A stretch of DNA of 7,826 nucleotides from Actinomycetales bacterium (GTDB lineage Bacteria; Actinomycetota; Actinomycetes; Actinomycetales; Dermabacteraceae): contig JAAZLF010000590.1 in assembly GCA_012799425.1 (NCBI GenBank), forward strand, positions 1 through 7,826, given 5' to 3'. The notes under the pieces are model-generated. The model was not told where the DNA came from. It saw only the letters and a list, made by a program, of their open reading frames with translations, and ran no database searches. The position numbers and the translations under genes were made by a program. Positions 1-5,576 of the stretch are shown here, piece by piece; the stretch's first letter is position 1; each line of letters opens with the position of its first letter.

Positions 1-283
1 AGGAGTGCATCGCCTGCACGTCCGTCTCCGCCCGTTCGCGGGAGCCGCGCGAGACGATCGCGCGCCCCTCCTCGTGGACCTGCATCATCAGCTGCTCCGC
101 GACGAGATGGGAGTACCCGAAGTAGCGGCGGAAGACGAACACGACGTAGCTCATGAGGTTCACCGGGTCGTTCCAGACCACGGTGCACCATGGCCCGTCG
201 GCCTCCAGCGTGCCCTGCACACTGCCTGCGAGGTCGGTGCGCGAGCCCGTCCCCGGATCCGCCCGCGGCAGGTCCACCGGCAT
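1..283 (-). CDS. clpS: ATP-dependent Clp protease adaptor ClpS, 3' end cut off by the window edge
   Basis: ClpS binds the N-terminal domain of a Clp ATPase (ClpC1 in actinobacteria; ClpA in E. coli) and delivers N-degron substrates to the Clp protease in the cytoplasm. The visible 94 residues cover nearly the whole family length; mycobacterial ClpS is about 100 residues, so only a short C-terminal tail is missing. The core reads WNDPVNLMSYV (residues 37-47), then FRRYFG and VHEEGRA. Asn38, Asp39 and His70 align with the E. coli N-degron pocket residues Asn34, Asp35 and His66, with the same 32-residue spacing, and Met44 aligns with gate residue Met40. The ATG at 283 is preferred over the in-frame ATG at 289 because AGGAGG lies 6 bases upstream of it, whereas it directly abuts the one at 289. 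It is divergent from pncB, as in mycobacteria. Identification is secure. Confidence 0.95.
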   Translation of the reverse strand, partial: MPVDLPRADPGTGSRTDLAGSVQGTLEADGPWCTVVWNDPVNLMSYVVFVFRRYFGYSHLVAEQLMMQVHEEGRAIVSRGSRERAETDVQAMHS

Positions 284-289
284 GCACAT

Positions 290-295
290 CCTCCT
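290..295 (-). promoter_or_regulatory. Ribosome binding site of clpS
   Basis: A perfect AGGAGG on the minus strand ends 6 bases before the ATG at 283. It decides between two in-frame ATG codons (289 and 283), since the upstream one has no spacing at all from the Shine-Dalgarno sequence. Confidence 0.75.
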
Positions 296-336
296 GAGTC
301 CGACCGCGCCCCAGGGATCGGGAGGCGGCGGGGACG

Positions 337-342
337 AGTCTA
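337..342 (-). promoter_or_regulatory. Candidate -10 box of clpS (TAGACT)
   Basis: TAGACT on the minus strand fits the actinobacterial TANNNT -10 pattern and lies 53 bases before the clpS start, giving a leader of roughly 45 bases that includes the AGGAGG site. No convincing -35 hexamer is visible at the usual distance, which is common in GC-rich actinobacteria. Called on pattern and position only. Confidence 0.45.
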
Positions 343-379
343 CGGGGCGCGCCCGGTCCCCTGCCGTCCCGCCACGCAT

Positions 380-385
380 TACGGT
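380..385 (+). promoter_or_regulatory. Candidate -10 box of pncB (TACGGT), probably leaderless
   Basis: TACGGT fits TANNNT, and exactly 7 bases separate it from the GTG at 393. Transcription would therefore start at or beside the start codon, giving a leaderless mRNA. In keeping with that, there is no strong Shine-Dalgarno sequence before pncB. The -35 region is weak. The same 8-mer, TACGGTGG, lies just before the helicase start. Confidence 0.45.
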
Positions 386-392
386 GGACACC

Positions 393-1772
393 GTGACTTC
401 TGCCCTGCTCACCGATCTCTACGAGCTGACGATGCTGGAGGCCGCCCGCGAGGCCGGCACCGCATCGCGCCGCTGCGTCTTCGAGGTGTTCACCCGTTCC
501 CTGCCCGAAGGGCGCCGCTACGGCGCGCTCGCCGGCACCGGCCGCGTCCTCGAGGCGATCGCCGATTTCCGATTCGACGAAGCGGATCTGCGCTATCTGC
601 GCCGAGCCGACGTGCTGAAGGAGGAGACCCTCGAGCACCTCGCCGAGTACCGCTTCACCGGCGACCTGCACGGCTACGAGGAGGGCGAGCTCTACTTCCC
701 CGGCTCCCCCGTGCTGCGCATCGAGGGCACCTTCGAGAATGCCGTGCTGCTGGAGACCGTGGTGCTGTCGATCCTGAACCACGACAGCGGCGTGGCCTCA
801 GCGGGCTCCCGCATGGTCACCGCGGCCCGGGGCCGTCCCTGCATCGAGATGGGCGGACGGCGAGTGCACGAGGACGCCGCGATCGCCGCGGCGCGTGCTG
901 CCCGCATCGTGGGCTTCGCCTCCACCTCCAACCTCGCCGCAGGGGCCCACTACCGAGTGCCCGTGGCCGGCACCGCCGCGCACGCCTTCACGCTCCTGTT
1001 CGACACGGAGGAGGAGGCGTTCCGCGCCCAGCTCGCCGCTCAGGGCGCCGGCACCACCGTGCTGGTGGACACCTACGACGTGGAGCACGCCGTGCGCACC
1101 GCGGTCGAGATGGCCGGCCCGCAGCTCGGCGCGGTGCGCCTGGACTCCGGCGACCTCGGCGTCCAGGCGGTGCAGGTGCGCACGCTGCTGGATTCCCTCG
1201 GCGCGACCAGCACCCGGGTCACCGCGACCGGCGACCTCGACGAGTACCGGGTCGACGAGCTGAAGGACACTCCGCTGGACGGATACGGCATCGGCACCCG
1301 CCTGGTGACCGGCGGCGGGCATCCTGCTCCCGGGTTCGTCTACAAGCTGGTCGAACGCGAAGGGGCCGACGGCCAGATGCACCCCGTGGGCAAGAAATCG
1401 CACGACAAGGCCACCCTCGGGGCCGGCAAGGCCGCCTACCGGATGCTGGTGGGCGGGCGCGCCCACGCGGAGCTCGTGCTGCCCGGTGAGGAGGAGATCG
1501 CCGAGTTCGAGCGGGAGCTGATCGCGGAGCTGACCTCCGGCGAAGCGAACCCGGACTGGAAGCGCACCTCGCTGCGGCCGCTGCAGAAGCCCATGATCCT
1601 CAGCGGCGAACCGGTCGAGGAGCTGCGCGCGCCGGCCATGGTGGAAGCGGCGCGGCAGCGGCATGCCGCCTCGGTCGCGGAGCTGGGCCTGTCCCCCGAC
1701 GCGGGCCCCGACGGCCCGGTCGCGATCCCGACGGTGGTCGACGGTGTCGAGGCCGCGCGCGTGCTGAGCTGA
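393..1772 (+). CDS. pncB: Nicotinate phosphoribosyltransferase (NAD salvage)
   Basis: This cytoplasmic enzyme couples nicotinate and PRPP to nicotinate mononucleotide with ATP hydrolysis, the entry step of the Preiss-Handler route to NAD. From the GTG at 393 it has 459 residues, close to mycobacterial PncB. Family motifs occur in order: TDLYELTML (7-15), FEVFTRSLPEGRRYG (30-44), NHDSGVASAGSRM (129-141), GFASTSNLAAG (174-184), GTAAH (193-197), VRLDSGDLG (248-256) and GIGTRLVTG (299-307). His197 of GTAAH matches the histidine that is transiently phosphorylated in this family (E. coli GTQAH motif). A GTG at 384 would add three residues, but it overlaps the likely -10 box. Longer in-frame starts back to 153 would run through the clpS coding region and are rejected. 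It is divergent from clpS and convergent with the helicase gene. No missing key residue was seen. The exact start is the only uncertainty. Confidence 0.95.
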   Translation: MTSALLTDLYELTMLEAAREAGTASRRCVFEVFTRSLPEGRRYGALAGTGRVLEAIADFRFDEADLRYLRRADVLKEETLEHLAEYRFTGDLHGYEEGELYFPGSPVLRIEGTFENAVLLETVVLSILNHDSGVASAGSRMVTAARGRPCIEMGGRRVHEDAAIAAARAARIVGFASTSNLAAGAHYRVPVAGTAAHAFTLLFDTEEEAFRAQLAAQGAGTTVLVDTYDVEHAVRTAVEMAGPQLGAVRLDSGDLGVQAVQVRTLLDSLGATSTRVTATGDLDEYRVDELKDTPLDGYGIGTRLVTGGGHPAPGFVYKLVEREGADGQMHPVGKKSHDKATLGAGKAAYRMLVGGRAHAELVLPGEEEIAEFERELIAELTSGEANPDWKRTSLRPLQKPMILSGEPVEELRAPAMVEAARQRHAASVAELGLSPDAGPDGPVAIPTVVDGVEAARVLS

Positions 1773-1804
1773 GGGCTGGGCGGCGAGGGATCACGGTGCC
1801 GGTG

Positions 1805-1829
1805 CCGGGACGCTGAAGAGCGTGGCCGG
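1805..1829. terminator. Hairpin between convergent pncB and helicase genes
   Basis: CCGG (1805-1808) pairs with CCGG (1826-1829), and ACGCT (1810-1814) pairs with AGCGT (1819-1823) around a GAAG loop, with a small 1x2 internal loop between the two helices. It lies in the 59-base gap between the two converging stop codons, where a bidirectional terminator is expected. There is no T-run on either side, so it would have to work as a hairpin-only actinobacterial-type terminator. Confidence 0.4.
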
Positions 1830-1831
1830 GC

Positions 1832-3640
1832 TCAGCGGCGGCCGACGAACCAGCCGCGCACGATCCCGATCCGCTCCTGGATCTGCTCGGCGCTGGCCTG
1901 CGCCACGGCCGGTCCCCCGCTGCGGCCGCGCAGCGTGTTGTGCACCTGCCCGTGCGGGATGCCCGACTTGCGGGCCCAGGCGGAGACCAGCGAGCTGAGC
2001 TCCTTGCGCAGGTCCATCAGCTGACGGTGATCGACCACACCGGGCGTGACCGGTGAATCGGCGCTGCCGCTCTTCTGCCGCCGCGCCTGCTGCTGGGCCT
2101 GCTGCTGCTGGAGCACCGTGCGCATCTGGTCGGGATCGAGCAGGCCCGGGATGCCCAGGAACTCCTGCTCGTCCTCGGAGCCGATCATGCCGCCGGCACC
2201 GTACTCGCCGCCGTCGAAGAGCACCCGGTCGAACGAGGCCTCCGACTCGAGCGCCTCGAAGGTCATCTCGAGCTGGTCGGAGGTCTGCTCGGGACGATTG
2301 GCCTGCTCTATCAGGCTCTCGTCGAGACCGGTTTCCTCGTCGCCGCCCTTGGGTCGACGATCCAGCACGTGATCGCGCTCCGCCTCCATCTCGGCAGCGT
2401 GGCCCATCAGGATCGGGACCGTGGGCAGGAAGACGCTCGCCGTCTCCCCGCGGGTCCTCGAGCGCACGAAACGGCCCACGGCCTGGGCGAAGAACATCGG
2501 GGTGGAGGTCGAGGTGGCGTAGACCCCCACGGCCAGGCGCGGCACGTCCACGCCCTCGGAGACCATGCGCACCGCCACCATCCAGCGATCCTCGGAGTCG
2601 GAGAACTCCTCGATCCGCTTGCCTGCGCCGACGTCGTCCGACAGCACCACGGTGGGGTCCTGCCCGGTGATGTCGCGGAGCGTCGCGGCATAGGAGCGCG
2701 CCGCCTTCTGGTCGGTGGCGATCACCAGACCACCGGCGTCGGGCACATGGCGGCGCACCTCGGTGAGCCGACGGTCGGCCGCGGAGAGCACGGACTGGAT
2801 CCACTCCCCCTTGGGATCCAGCGCGGTGCGCCAGGCCTGCTGGGTGATGTCCTTGGTCTCGAGCGCACCGAGCTGGGCGGAGACCTCGTCGCCGCTCTTG
2901 GTGCGCCAGTGCATGCGACCGGAGTAGGTCATGAACAGCACCGGGCGCACCACATGGTCCCGCAGAGCATCGCCGTAGCCGTAGGTGTAGTCCGCCTTCG
3001 AGCGCAGGAAGCCCTCGCCGTCCTCCTCGTAGTCCACGAAGGGGATCTGGGAGTCGTCGGAGCGGAACGGGGTGCCCGTCAGCGACAGGCGTCGGGTCGC
3101 GGGGTCGAAGGCTTCGCGCACACCGTCGCCCCAGGTGCGGGAATCGCCGGCGTGGTGGATCTCGTCCAGGATCACCAGGGTGCGGTCCGCCTCGGTGCGG
3201 GCCCGGTGCAGCGCCGGGTGCATTCCGATCTGGGCGTAGGTCAACGCGACACCCTGGTAGTGGGAGCCGTGTGCGCCCTGGGCGTTGGAGAAGTTCGGGT
3301 CCAGGGAGATGCCCACACGCGCGGCGGCGTCGGCCCACTGGGTCTTCAGATGCTCTGTCGGCGCGACCACCGTGATGCGGCGGACGGTGCCCTCGGAGAG
3401 CAGCGCGGCCGCGATCTGCAGGGCGAAGGTCGTCTTGCCCGCGCCTGGGGTCGCGACGGCCAGGAAGTCCTTGGGCGCACGGTCGCGGTAGAGCTCGAGA
3501 GCCTCTGCCTGCCAGGCACGCAGCTTGGGGACAGTGCCCCAGGCGGCACGCTCGGGGTAGGCGACGGGGAGCGATCGCGCAGCAGCCTCGGAGGGCTGGC
3601 GGGGATCACTGGTGGAGAACAGGGAGGGGGTGGTATTCAC
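1832..3640 (-). CDS. Actinobacterial SF2 DEAD/DEAH-type helicase (DEIH box)
   Basis: This is a predicted ATP-dependent nucleic-acid helicase of superfamily 2, in the broad group annotated as DEAD/DEAH helicase or type III restriction subunit-like; the substrate is unknown. From the GTG at 3640 it has 602 residues. Motifs in order: Walker A ATPGAGKTT (63-71), motif Ia APTEHLKTQW (93-102), DEIH box (159-162), motif III LTGTPFR (187-193), motif V SEGVDVPRLA (361-370) and motif VI QAVGRFVR (386-393), so both RecA-like lobes look intact. A glutamine tract (511-518) leads to a C-terminal module, about 536-602, with RKELSSLVSAWARKSG and PHGQVH, which is not a helicase motif. No methylase or specificity gene is nearby, so restriction is unlikely. 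The start is chosen from the TACGGT box and the GTGGGG purine tract upstream; GTG at 3652 is the alternative, and the frame stays open to 3829 but would then overlap DUF3039. The DUF3039 gene lies 124 bases upstream on the same strand. Confidence 0.87.
   Translation of the reverse strand: MNTTPSLFSTSDPRQPSEAAARSLPVAYPERAAWGTVPKLRAWQAEALELYRDRAPKDFLAVATPGAGKTTFALQIAAALLSEGTVRRITVVAPTEHLKTQWADAAARVGISLDPNFSNAQGAHGSHYQGVALTYAQIGMHPALHRARTEADRTLVILDEIHHAGDSRTWGDGVREAFDPATRRLSLTGTPFRSDDSQIPFVDYEEDGEGFLRSKADYTYGYGDALRDHVVRPVLFMTYSGRMHWRTKSGDEVSAQLGALETKDITQQAWRTALDPKGEWIQSVLSAADRRLTEVRRHVPDAGGLVIATDQKAARSYAATLRDITGQDPTVVLSDDVGAGKRIEEFSDSEDRWMVAVRMVSEGVDVPRLAVGVYATSTSTPMFFAQAVGRFVRSRTRGETASVFLPTVPILMGHAAEMEAERDHVLDRRPKGGDEETGLDESLIEQANRPEQTSDQLEMTFEALESEASFDRVLFDGGEYGAGGMIGSEDEQEFLGIPGLLDPDQMRTVLQQQQAQQQARRQKSGSADSPVTPGVVDHRQLMDLRKELSSLVSAWARKSGIPHGQVHNTLRGRSGGPAVAQASAEQIQERIGIVRGWFVGRR
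2087..2110 (-). repeat. CAG-type triplet tract encoding polyglutamine in the helicase
   Basis: On the plus strand the tract reads CTG three times, GGC, then CTG four times; on the coding strand it encodes QQQQAQQQ (helicase residues 511-518). It marks a low-complexity linker between the helicase core and the C-terminal module. Pure triplets like this can vary in length by slippage. Confidence 0.7.
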
Positions 3641-3650
3641 GGCGTGCCCC

Positions 3651-3656
3651 ACCGTA
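3651..3656 (-). promoter_or_regulatory. Candidate -10 box of the helicase gene (TACGGT)
   Basis: TACGGT on the minus strand lies 10 bases before the GTG at 3640, so any leader would be only a few bases long. A CTGACG sequence (3682 to 3677) is a possible -35 at a long 20-base spacing. The box matches the one before pncB, extended to TACGGTGG. If it is active, the helicase has its own promoter and is not only read through from DUF3039. Confidence 0.4.
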
Positions 3657-3673
3657 CCGCCGCGCTCCGACGA

Positions 3674-3687
3674 ACCGCCGTCAGCGG
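3674..3687 (-). other. Small hairpin between DUF3039 and helicase genes
   Basis: CGCCG and CGGCG form a 5-bp GC stem around a 4-base loop. It lies 78 bases past the DUF3039 stop and just upstream of the candidate helicase promoter. It could be a weak terminator or attenuator separating the two genes, but there is no T-run and a 5-bp GC stem arises easily in such GC-rich DNA. Confidence 0.2.
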
Positions 3688-3764
3688 CGATGTGAGGAAG
3701 TCGCCGCGCGCCGATCCCCCGTCGCGGGCTCCCGCCGGGGCTCCGTCGGACCCCTCGCGGGGCG

Positions 3765-4133
3765 TCAGCGCCGCCCGCCGAAGAAGCCGCGGAAGCCGCC
3801 GCCCTTCCCGGAGCCGCCCTTGCCGTCACCGCCGTCGTTCGGCTCGCGCATCCCGTCGTAGATCTCCTTGCACTCCGGGCACACGGGGTACTTCTCGGGG
3901 TCGCGGCCGGGCACCCACACCTTGCCGCACAGCGCGATCACCGGGGTCCCGCCGAGAGCGGCCTGGGTGACCTTGTCCTTGCGGACGTAGTGGGCGAACC
4001 GATCGTGGTCGCCGTCGTCGGTCTTCTGCTCCTGCTCCTGCCGCTGACGGTCGAGCACCGCGGTGCTGCCGGGGCCGGCGCCCGGATCGTCGCTGTAGGG
4101 GTCCATCCGGGACGGGTCGGAGGTGGAGGACAT
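3765..4133 (-). CDS. DUF3039 family protein, possible small zinc-binding protein
   Basis: This 122-residue protein has the conserved DUF3039 core (about 43-95), recognisable from HYVRKDKVTQAALGG, then ALCGKVWVPGRDPEKYPVCPECKEIYDGM in two blocks. His48, Cys69, Cys85 and Cys88 (a CPEC pair) are arranged like a zinc site, which is inference. The first 40 residues are polar with a charged Q/E stretch, and the tail (100-122) is Gly/Lys/Arg/Phe-rich low complexity, which could contact nucleic acid. The family has no established function and is found in actinobacteria; I recall DUF3039 genes next to a helicase of the neighbouring type in other actinobacteria. The ATG at 4133 has GGGAG 5 bases upstream and a TAGGCT -10 box further up. 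It shares its strand with the helicase gene, 124 bases away, and is divergent from the vanZ-like operon. Confidence 0.85.
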   Translation of the reverse strand: MSSTSDPSRMDPYSDDPGAGPGSTAVLDRQRQEQEQKTDDGDHDRFAHYVRKDKVTQAALGGTPVIALCGKVWVPGRDPEKYPVCPECKEIYDGMREPNDGGDGKGGSGKGGGFRGFFGGRR

Positions 4134-4166
4134 GACTGCTCCCTGGATCGATGACGTGACCCTCCG

Positions 4167-4172
4167 AGCCTA
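4167..4172 (-). promoter_or_regulatory. Candidate -10 box of the DUF3039 gene (TAGGCT)
   Basis: TAGGCT on the minus strand fits TANNNT and lies 33 bases before the ATG at 4133, leaving room for a leader of about 25 bases with the GGGAG site. At a 17-base spacing the -35 position reads TGGTCC (4195 to 4190), a poor match that falls inside the GGAC-CAT-GTCC dyad. Confidence 0.4.
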
Positions 4173-4187
4173 CCGGGCGCGCGGCGG

Positions 4188-4229
4188 CCGGACCATGTCC
4201 CCCGGACCGTCTGCCCAGGACCGGCCTCG
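4188..4229. repeat. Three 14-base units carrying GGACC in the divergent intergenic region
   Basis: GGACC occurs at 4190, 4204 and 4218, exactly 14 bases apart. The first two units (4188-4201 and 4202-4215) match at 11 of 14 bases; the third matches the second at 9 of 14. The first unit also holds the dyad GGAC-CAT-GTCC (4190-4200). They lie between the DUF3039 promoter and the vanZ-like gene, so they could be protein-binding sites, but the repeats are short and imperfect. Confidence 0.35.
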
Positions 4230-4248
4230 CCTCCCCGCTGAGGTGAGG
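4225..4248. promoter_or_regulatory. 9-bp inverted repeat upstream of the vanZ-like gene; operator or leader hairpin candidate
   Basis: The arms CCTCGCCTC (4225-4233) and GAGGTGAGG (4240-4248) are complementary at 8 of 9 positions, and the central G/T pair would be a wobble in RNA. The loop is six bases. The repeat ends 21 bases before the ATG at 4270, in the only intergenic space of the vanZ-murR-hydrolase operon. That is where an autoregulatory operator of the encoded RpiR-type protein could sit. Alternatively it is an RNA hairpin in the leader. No clear -10 box for this operon was found. Confidence 0.4.
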
Positions 4249-4269
4249 GGCGCCTGGAAGAATGCGCCC

Positions 4270-4716
4270 ATGGACGCCGTGGTCGAGTTCCTGCACCGCC
4301 TGCCCGAGGAGATCCGACGGGTGGGCGGCTCCCTGCCATGGCGGATAGGCCTGCTGGCCCTCGCGCTGCTGCTGAATCTCGGCTTCTACCTGCCCTCCCT
4401 TCCCGAGGCGACGCCCGGTCCCGATGTGCCCGGGCTCGACAAGGTCGTGCACCTGGCGGTGTTCGGGCTGACCGTGTTCGCCGCCGGGAGGGTCCTCGCC
4501 CCGCGGAAGCGGTTCCCGATGGGATGGGTGGTGATCATCGCGCTCGTGCACGCGGTGCTGAGCGAGCTGGTGCAGCTGATGGTGCTGTCGGAGCGCAGCG
4601 GTGATGCCGCCGACCTGCTGTTCGACGTGGTCGGGATCGGCCTCGGCGCGGCCGTGTGGGCGGGTGAGAGAAGGCTGCGCCGTGCATCGGCCCCACGTCA
4701 GGTGGTCCCGCAGTGA
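4270..4716 (+). CDS. VanZ-like integral membrane protein
   Basis: This is a small membrane protein of 148 residues with four predicted transmembrane segments: about 25-44, 57-75, 84-105 and 113-131. VanZ-like features are the DKVVHLAVFG stretch entering the second helix, the polar ELVQ of the third helix, and DAADLLFDVVGIGLG in the fourth. VanZ itself gives low-level teicoplanin resistance in enterococci; for most family members the function is unknown, so resistance should not be assumed. The ATG at 4270 is chosen because the protein then starts just before the first hydrophobic segment and a weak GGAAG lies 9 bases upstream; the frame stays open to 4123, but those residues look non-coding. 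The stop overlaps the GTG of the next gene by 4 bases (GTGA), so translation is probably coupled. Overlap with a MurR-type regulator suggests an envelope-related role, by inference. Confidence 0.75.
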   Translation: MDAVVEFLHRLPEEIRRVGGSLPWRIGLLALALLLNLGFYLPSLPEATPGPDVPGLDKVVHLAVFGLTVFAAGRVLAPRKRFPMGWVVIIALVHAVLSELVQLMVLSERSGDAADLLFDVVGIGLGAAVWAGERRLRRASAPRQVVPQ

Positions 4717-5576
4717 GCGCGCAGTCGCAGCTCCAGGGGATCCGTGACGAGCTCCCGCCGTCGATGCGGAGGGTGGCCGATGCCGTGCTCGCGGACCCAC
4801 ACCGGGTCCTGCACGGCACGATCGCCGAGCTCGCCACAGCCGGTTCGACGTCGGAGCCCACAGTGGTGCGGCTGTGCCAGCGCCTGGGGATGTCGGGCTA
4901 CTCGGAGCTGCGTCTGTCCCTCGCGGCGGAGCTCGCCTCCGAGCAGGTGCGCCGCCCTGCGGTCGGCGCCACCCACGGCGCCGACCTCCCCACGGACAGC
5001 TCGCTCGCACAGATCGTCGCGGATGTGGCCCTCACCGAGACCCTCGGCATCGAGGAGACGGCGGCCGCGCTCGACGTCACCGCTCTCGAGCAGGCGGTCG
5101 AGGCGCTGTGCGAGGCCCCCGTGGTGCTGCTGCACGGCATCAGCGCCTCCGCCTCCGTCGCCGGGGATTTCGAGCGCAAGCTGCAGCGCATCGGACGGAT
5201 CGCCAGCAGCCTCCCCGACACCCACGACGCCCTCGCCGCAGCAGCTCTGATGAGACCGGGCCAGGTGGCGCTCGGACTCTCGCACGGCGGCGCGACGGAC
5301 GAAGTCGCGGCGTTCCTCGCCCAGGCACGACGCGCCGGCGCCACCACGGTGGCGGTCACCAACAGCCGGAGCGGCCCCGTGGTCGCCGAGGCCGACGTCG
5401 TGCTGCGCACGACCGTGCGCGAATCCGCCTACCGCTCTGGCGCGATGGCCTCTCGCTCGGCACAGCTGCTGGTCATGGACTGCCTCTTCGTCGCGATCGC
5501 CCAGCGCCGGCGGGAGGCCTCCGTGCGGGCACTGCGCATGACCTACGACGCCCTCGAGGAGTATCGCCGCACATGA
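4713..5576 (+). CDS. MurR/RpiR-family transcriptional regulator with SIS domain
   Basis: This 287-residue cytoplasmic DNA-binding protein has the standard family layout. Residues 1-75 form the RpiR-type helix-turn-helix, with the core TIAELATAGSTSEPTVVRLC (36-55) followed by QRLGMSGYSELRLSL. Residues about 125-265 are the SIS sugar-phosphate-binding domain, with HGISASASVAGDFERKLQRIG (141-161, in two parts HGISASASVA and GDFERKLQRIG) and ESAYRSGAMASRSAQ (237-251). Family members sense sugar phosphates; E. coli MurR senses MurNAc-6-phosphate and represses murQP. At the second SIS loop this protein has LSHGGAT (189-195), where many members have a second serine (S-x-S-G), so its ligand may differ. 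Start: GTG at 4713 with AGGTGG 7 bases upstream, overlapping the vanZ-like stop by 4 bases. Its stop overlaps the hydrolase ATG by 4 bases. The family is certain, the MurNAc-6P ligand is inferred from context. Confidence 0.9.
   Translation: MSAQSQLQGIRDELPPSMRRVADAVLADPHRVLHGTIAELATAGSTSEPTVVRLCQRLGMSGYSELRLSLAAELASEQVRRPAVGATHGADLPTDSSLAQIVADVALTETLGIEETAAALDVTALEQAVEALCEAPVVLLHGISASASVAGDFERKLQRIGRIASSLPDTHDALAAAALMRPGQVALGLSHGGATDEVAAFLAQARRAGATTVAVTNSRSGPVVAEADVVLRTTVRESAYRSGAMASRSAQLLVMDCLFVAIAQRRREASVRALRMTYDALEEYRRT

Noticed and set aside
5..1489. 494-codon open frame on the plus strand across clpS and pncB
   Set aside because: It runs antisense to clpS and in another frame of pncB, and its protein is Arg/Pro/Gly-rich with no family motif. 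Long spurious frames are normal at this GC content.
1791..3338. 515-codon minus-strand frame overlapping the helicase gene
   Set aside because: It lies out of frame within the helicase coding region and is Arg/Pro-rich without motifs.
1832..3640. Calling the helicase a type III restriction subunit
   Set aside because: No methyltransferase or nuclease domain is visible, and the neighbours are housekeeping genes.
3749..3766. CCCC-TCGC-GGGG hairpin at the end of DUF3039
   Set aside because: Only four GC pairs without interruption and no T-run; it overlaps the stop codon and is expected by chance in such GC-rich DNA.
3641..3829. Longer helicase N-terminus starting at 3829
   Set aside because: The added residues are low-complexity Ala/Gly/Arg/Ser, overlap the end of DUF3039, and pass through the candidate promoter.
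2369..3970. 533-codon plus-strand frame opposite the helicase gene
   Set aside because: It is the complement of a helicase with all motifs intact, and its translation shows no recognisable domain.
4270..4716. Calling the VanZ-like gene a glycopeptide resistance gene
   Set aside because: No vanA/B/X/H/R/S partner is present, and most VanZ-family proteins have no shown link to resistance.
3826..5010. 394-codon minus-strand frame from the regulator gene through the VanZ-like gene into DUF3039
   Set aside because: It is antisense to two well-supported genes and overlaps DUF3039 out of frame, so it is a composition artefact.
4874..5572. Extended N-terminus for the serine hydrolase by using starts inside the regulator gene
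   Set aside because: The extra residues are Arg-rich and out of frame with a clear SIS-domain protein; the ATG at 5573 with the ATGA overlap is the natural start.
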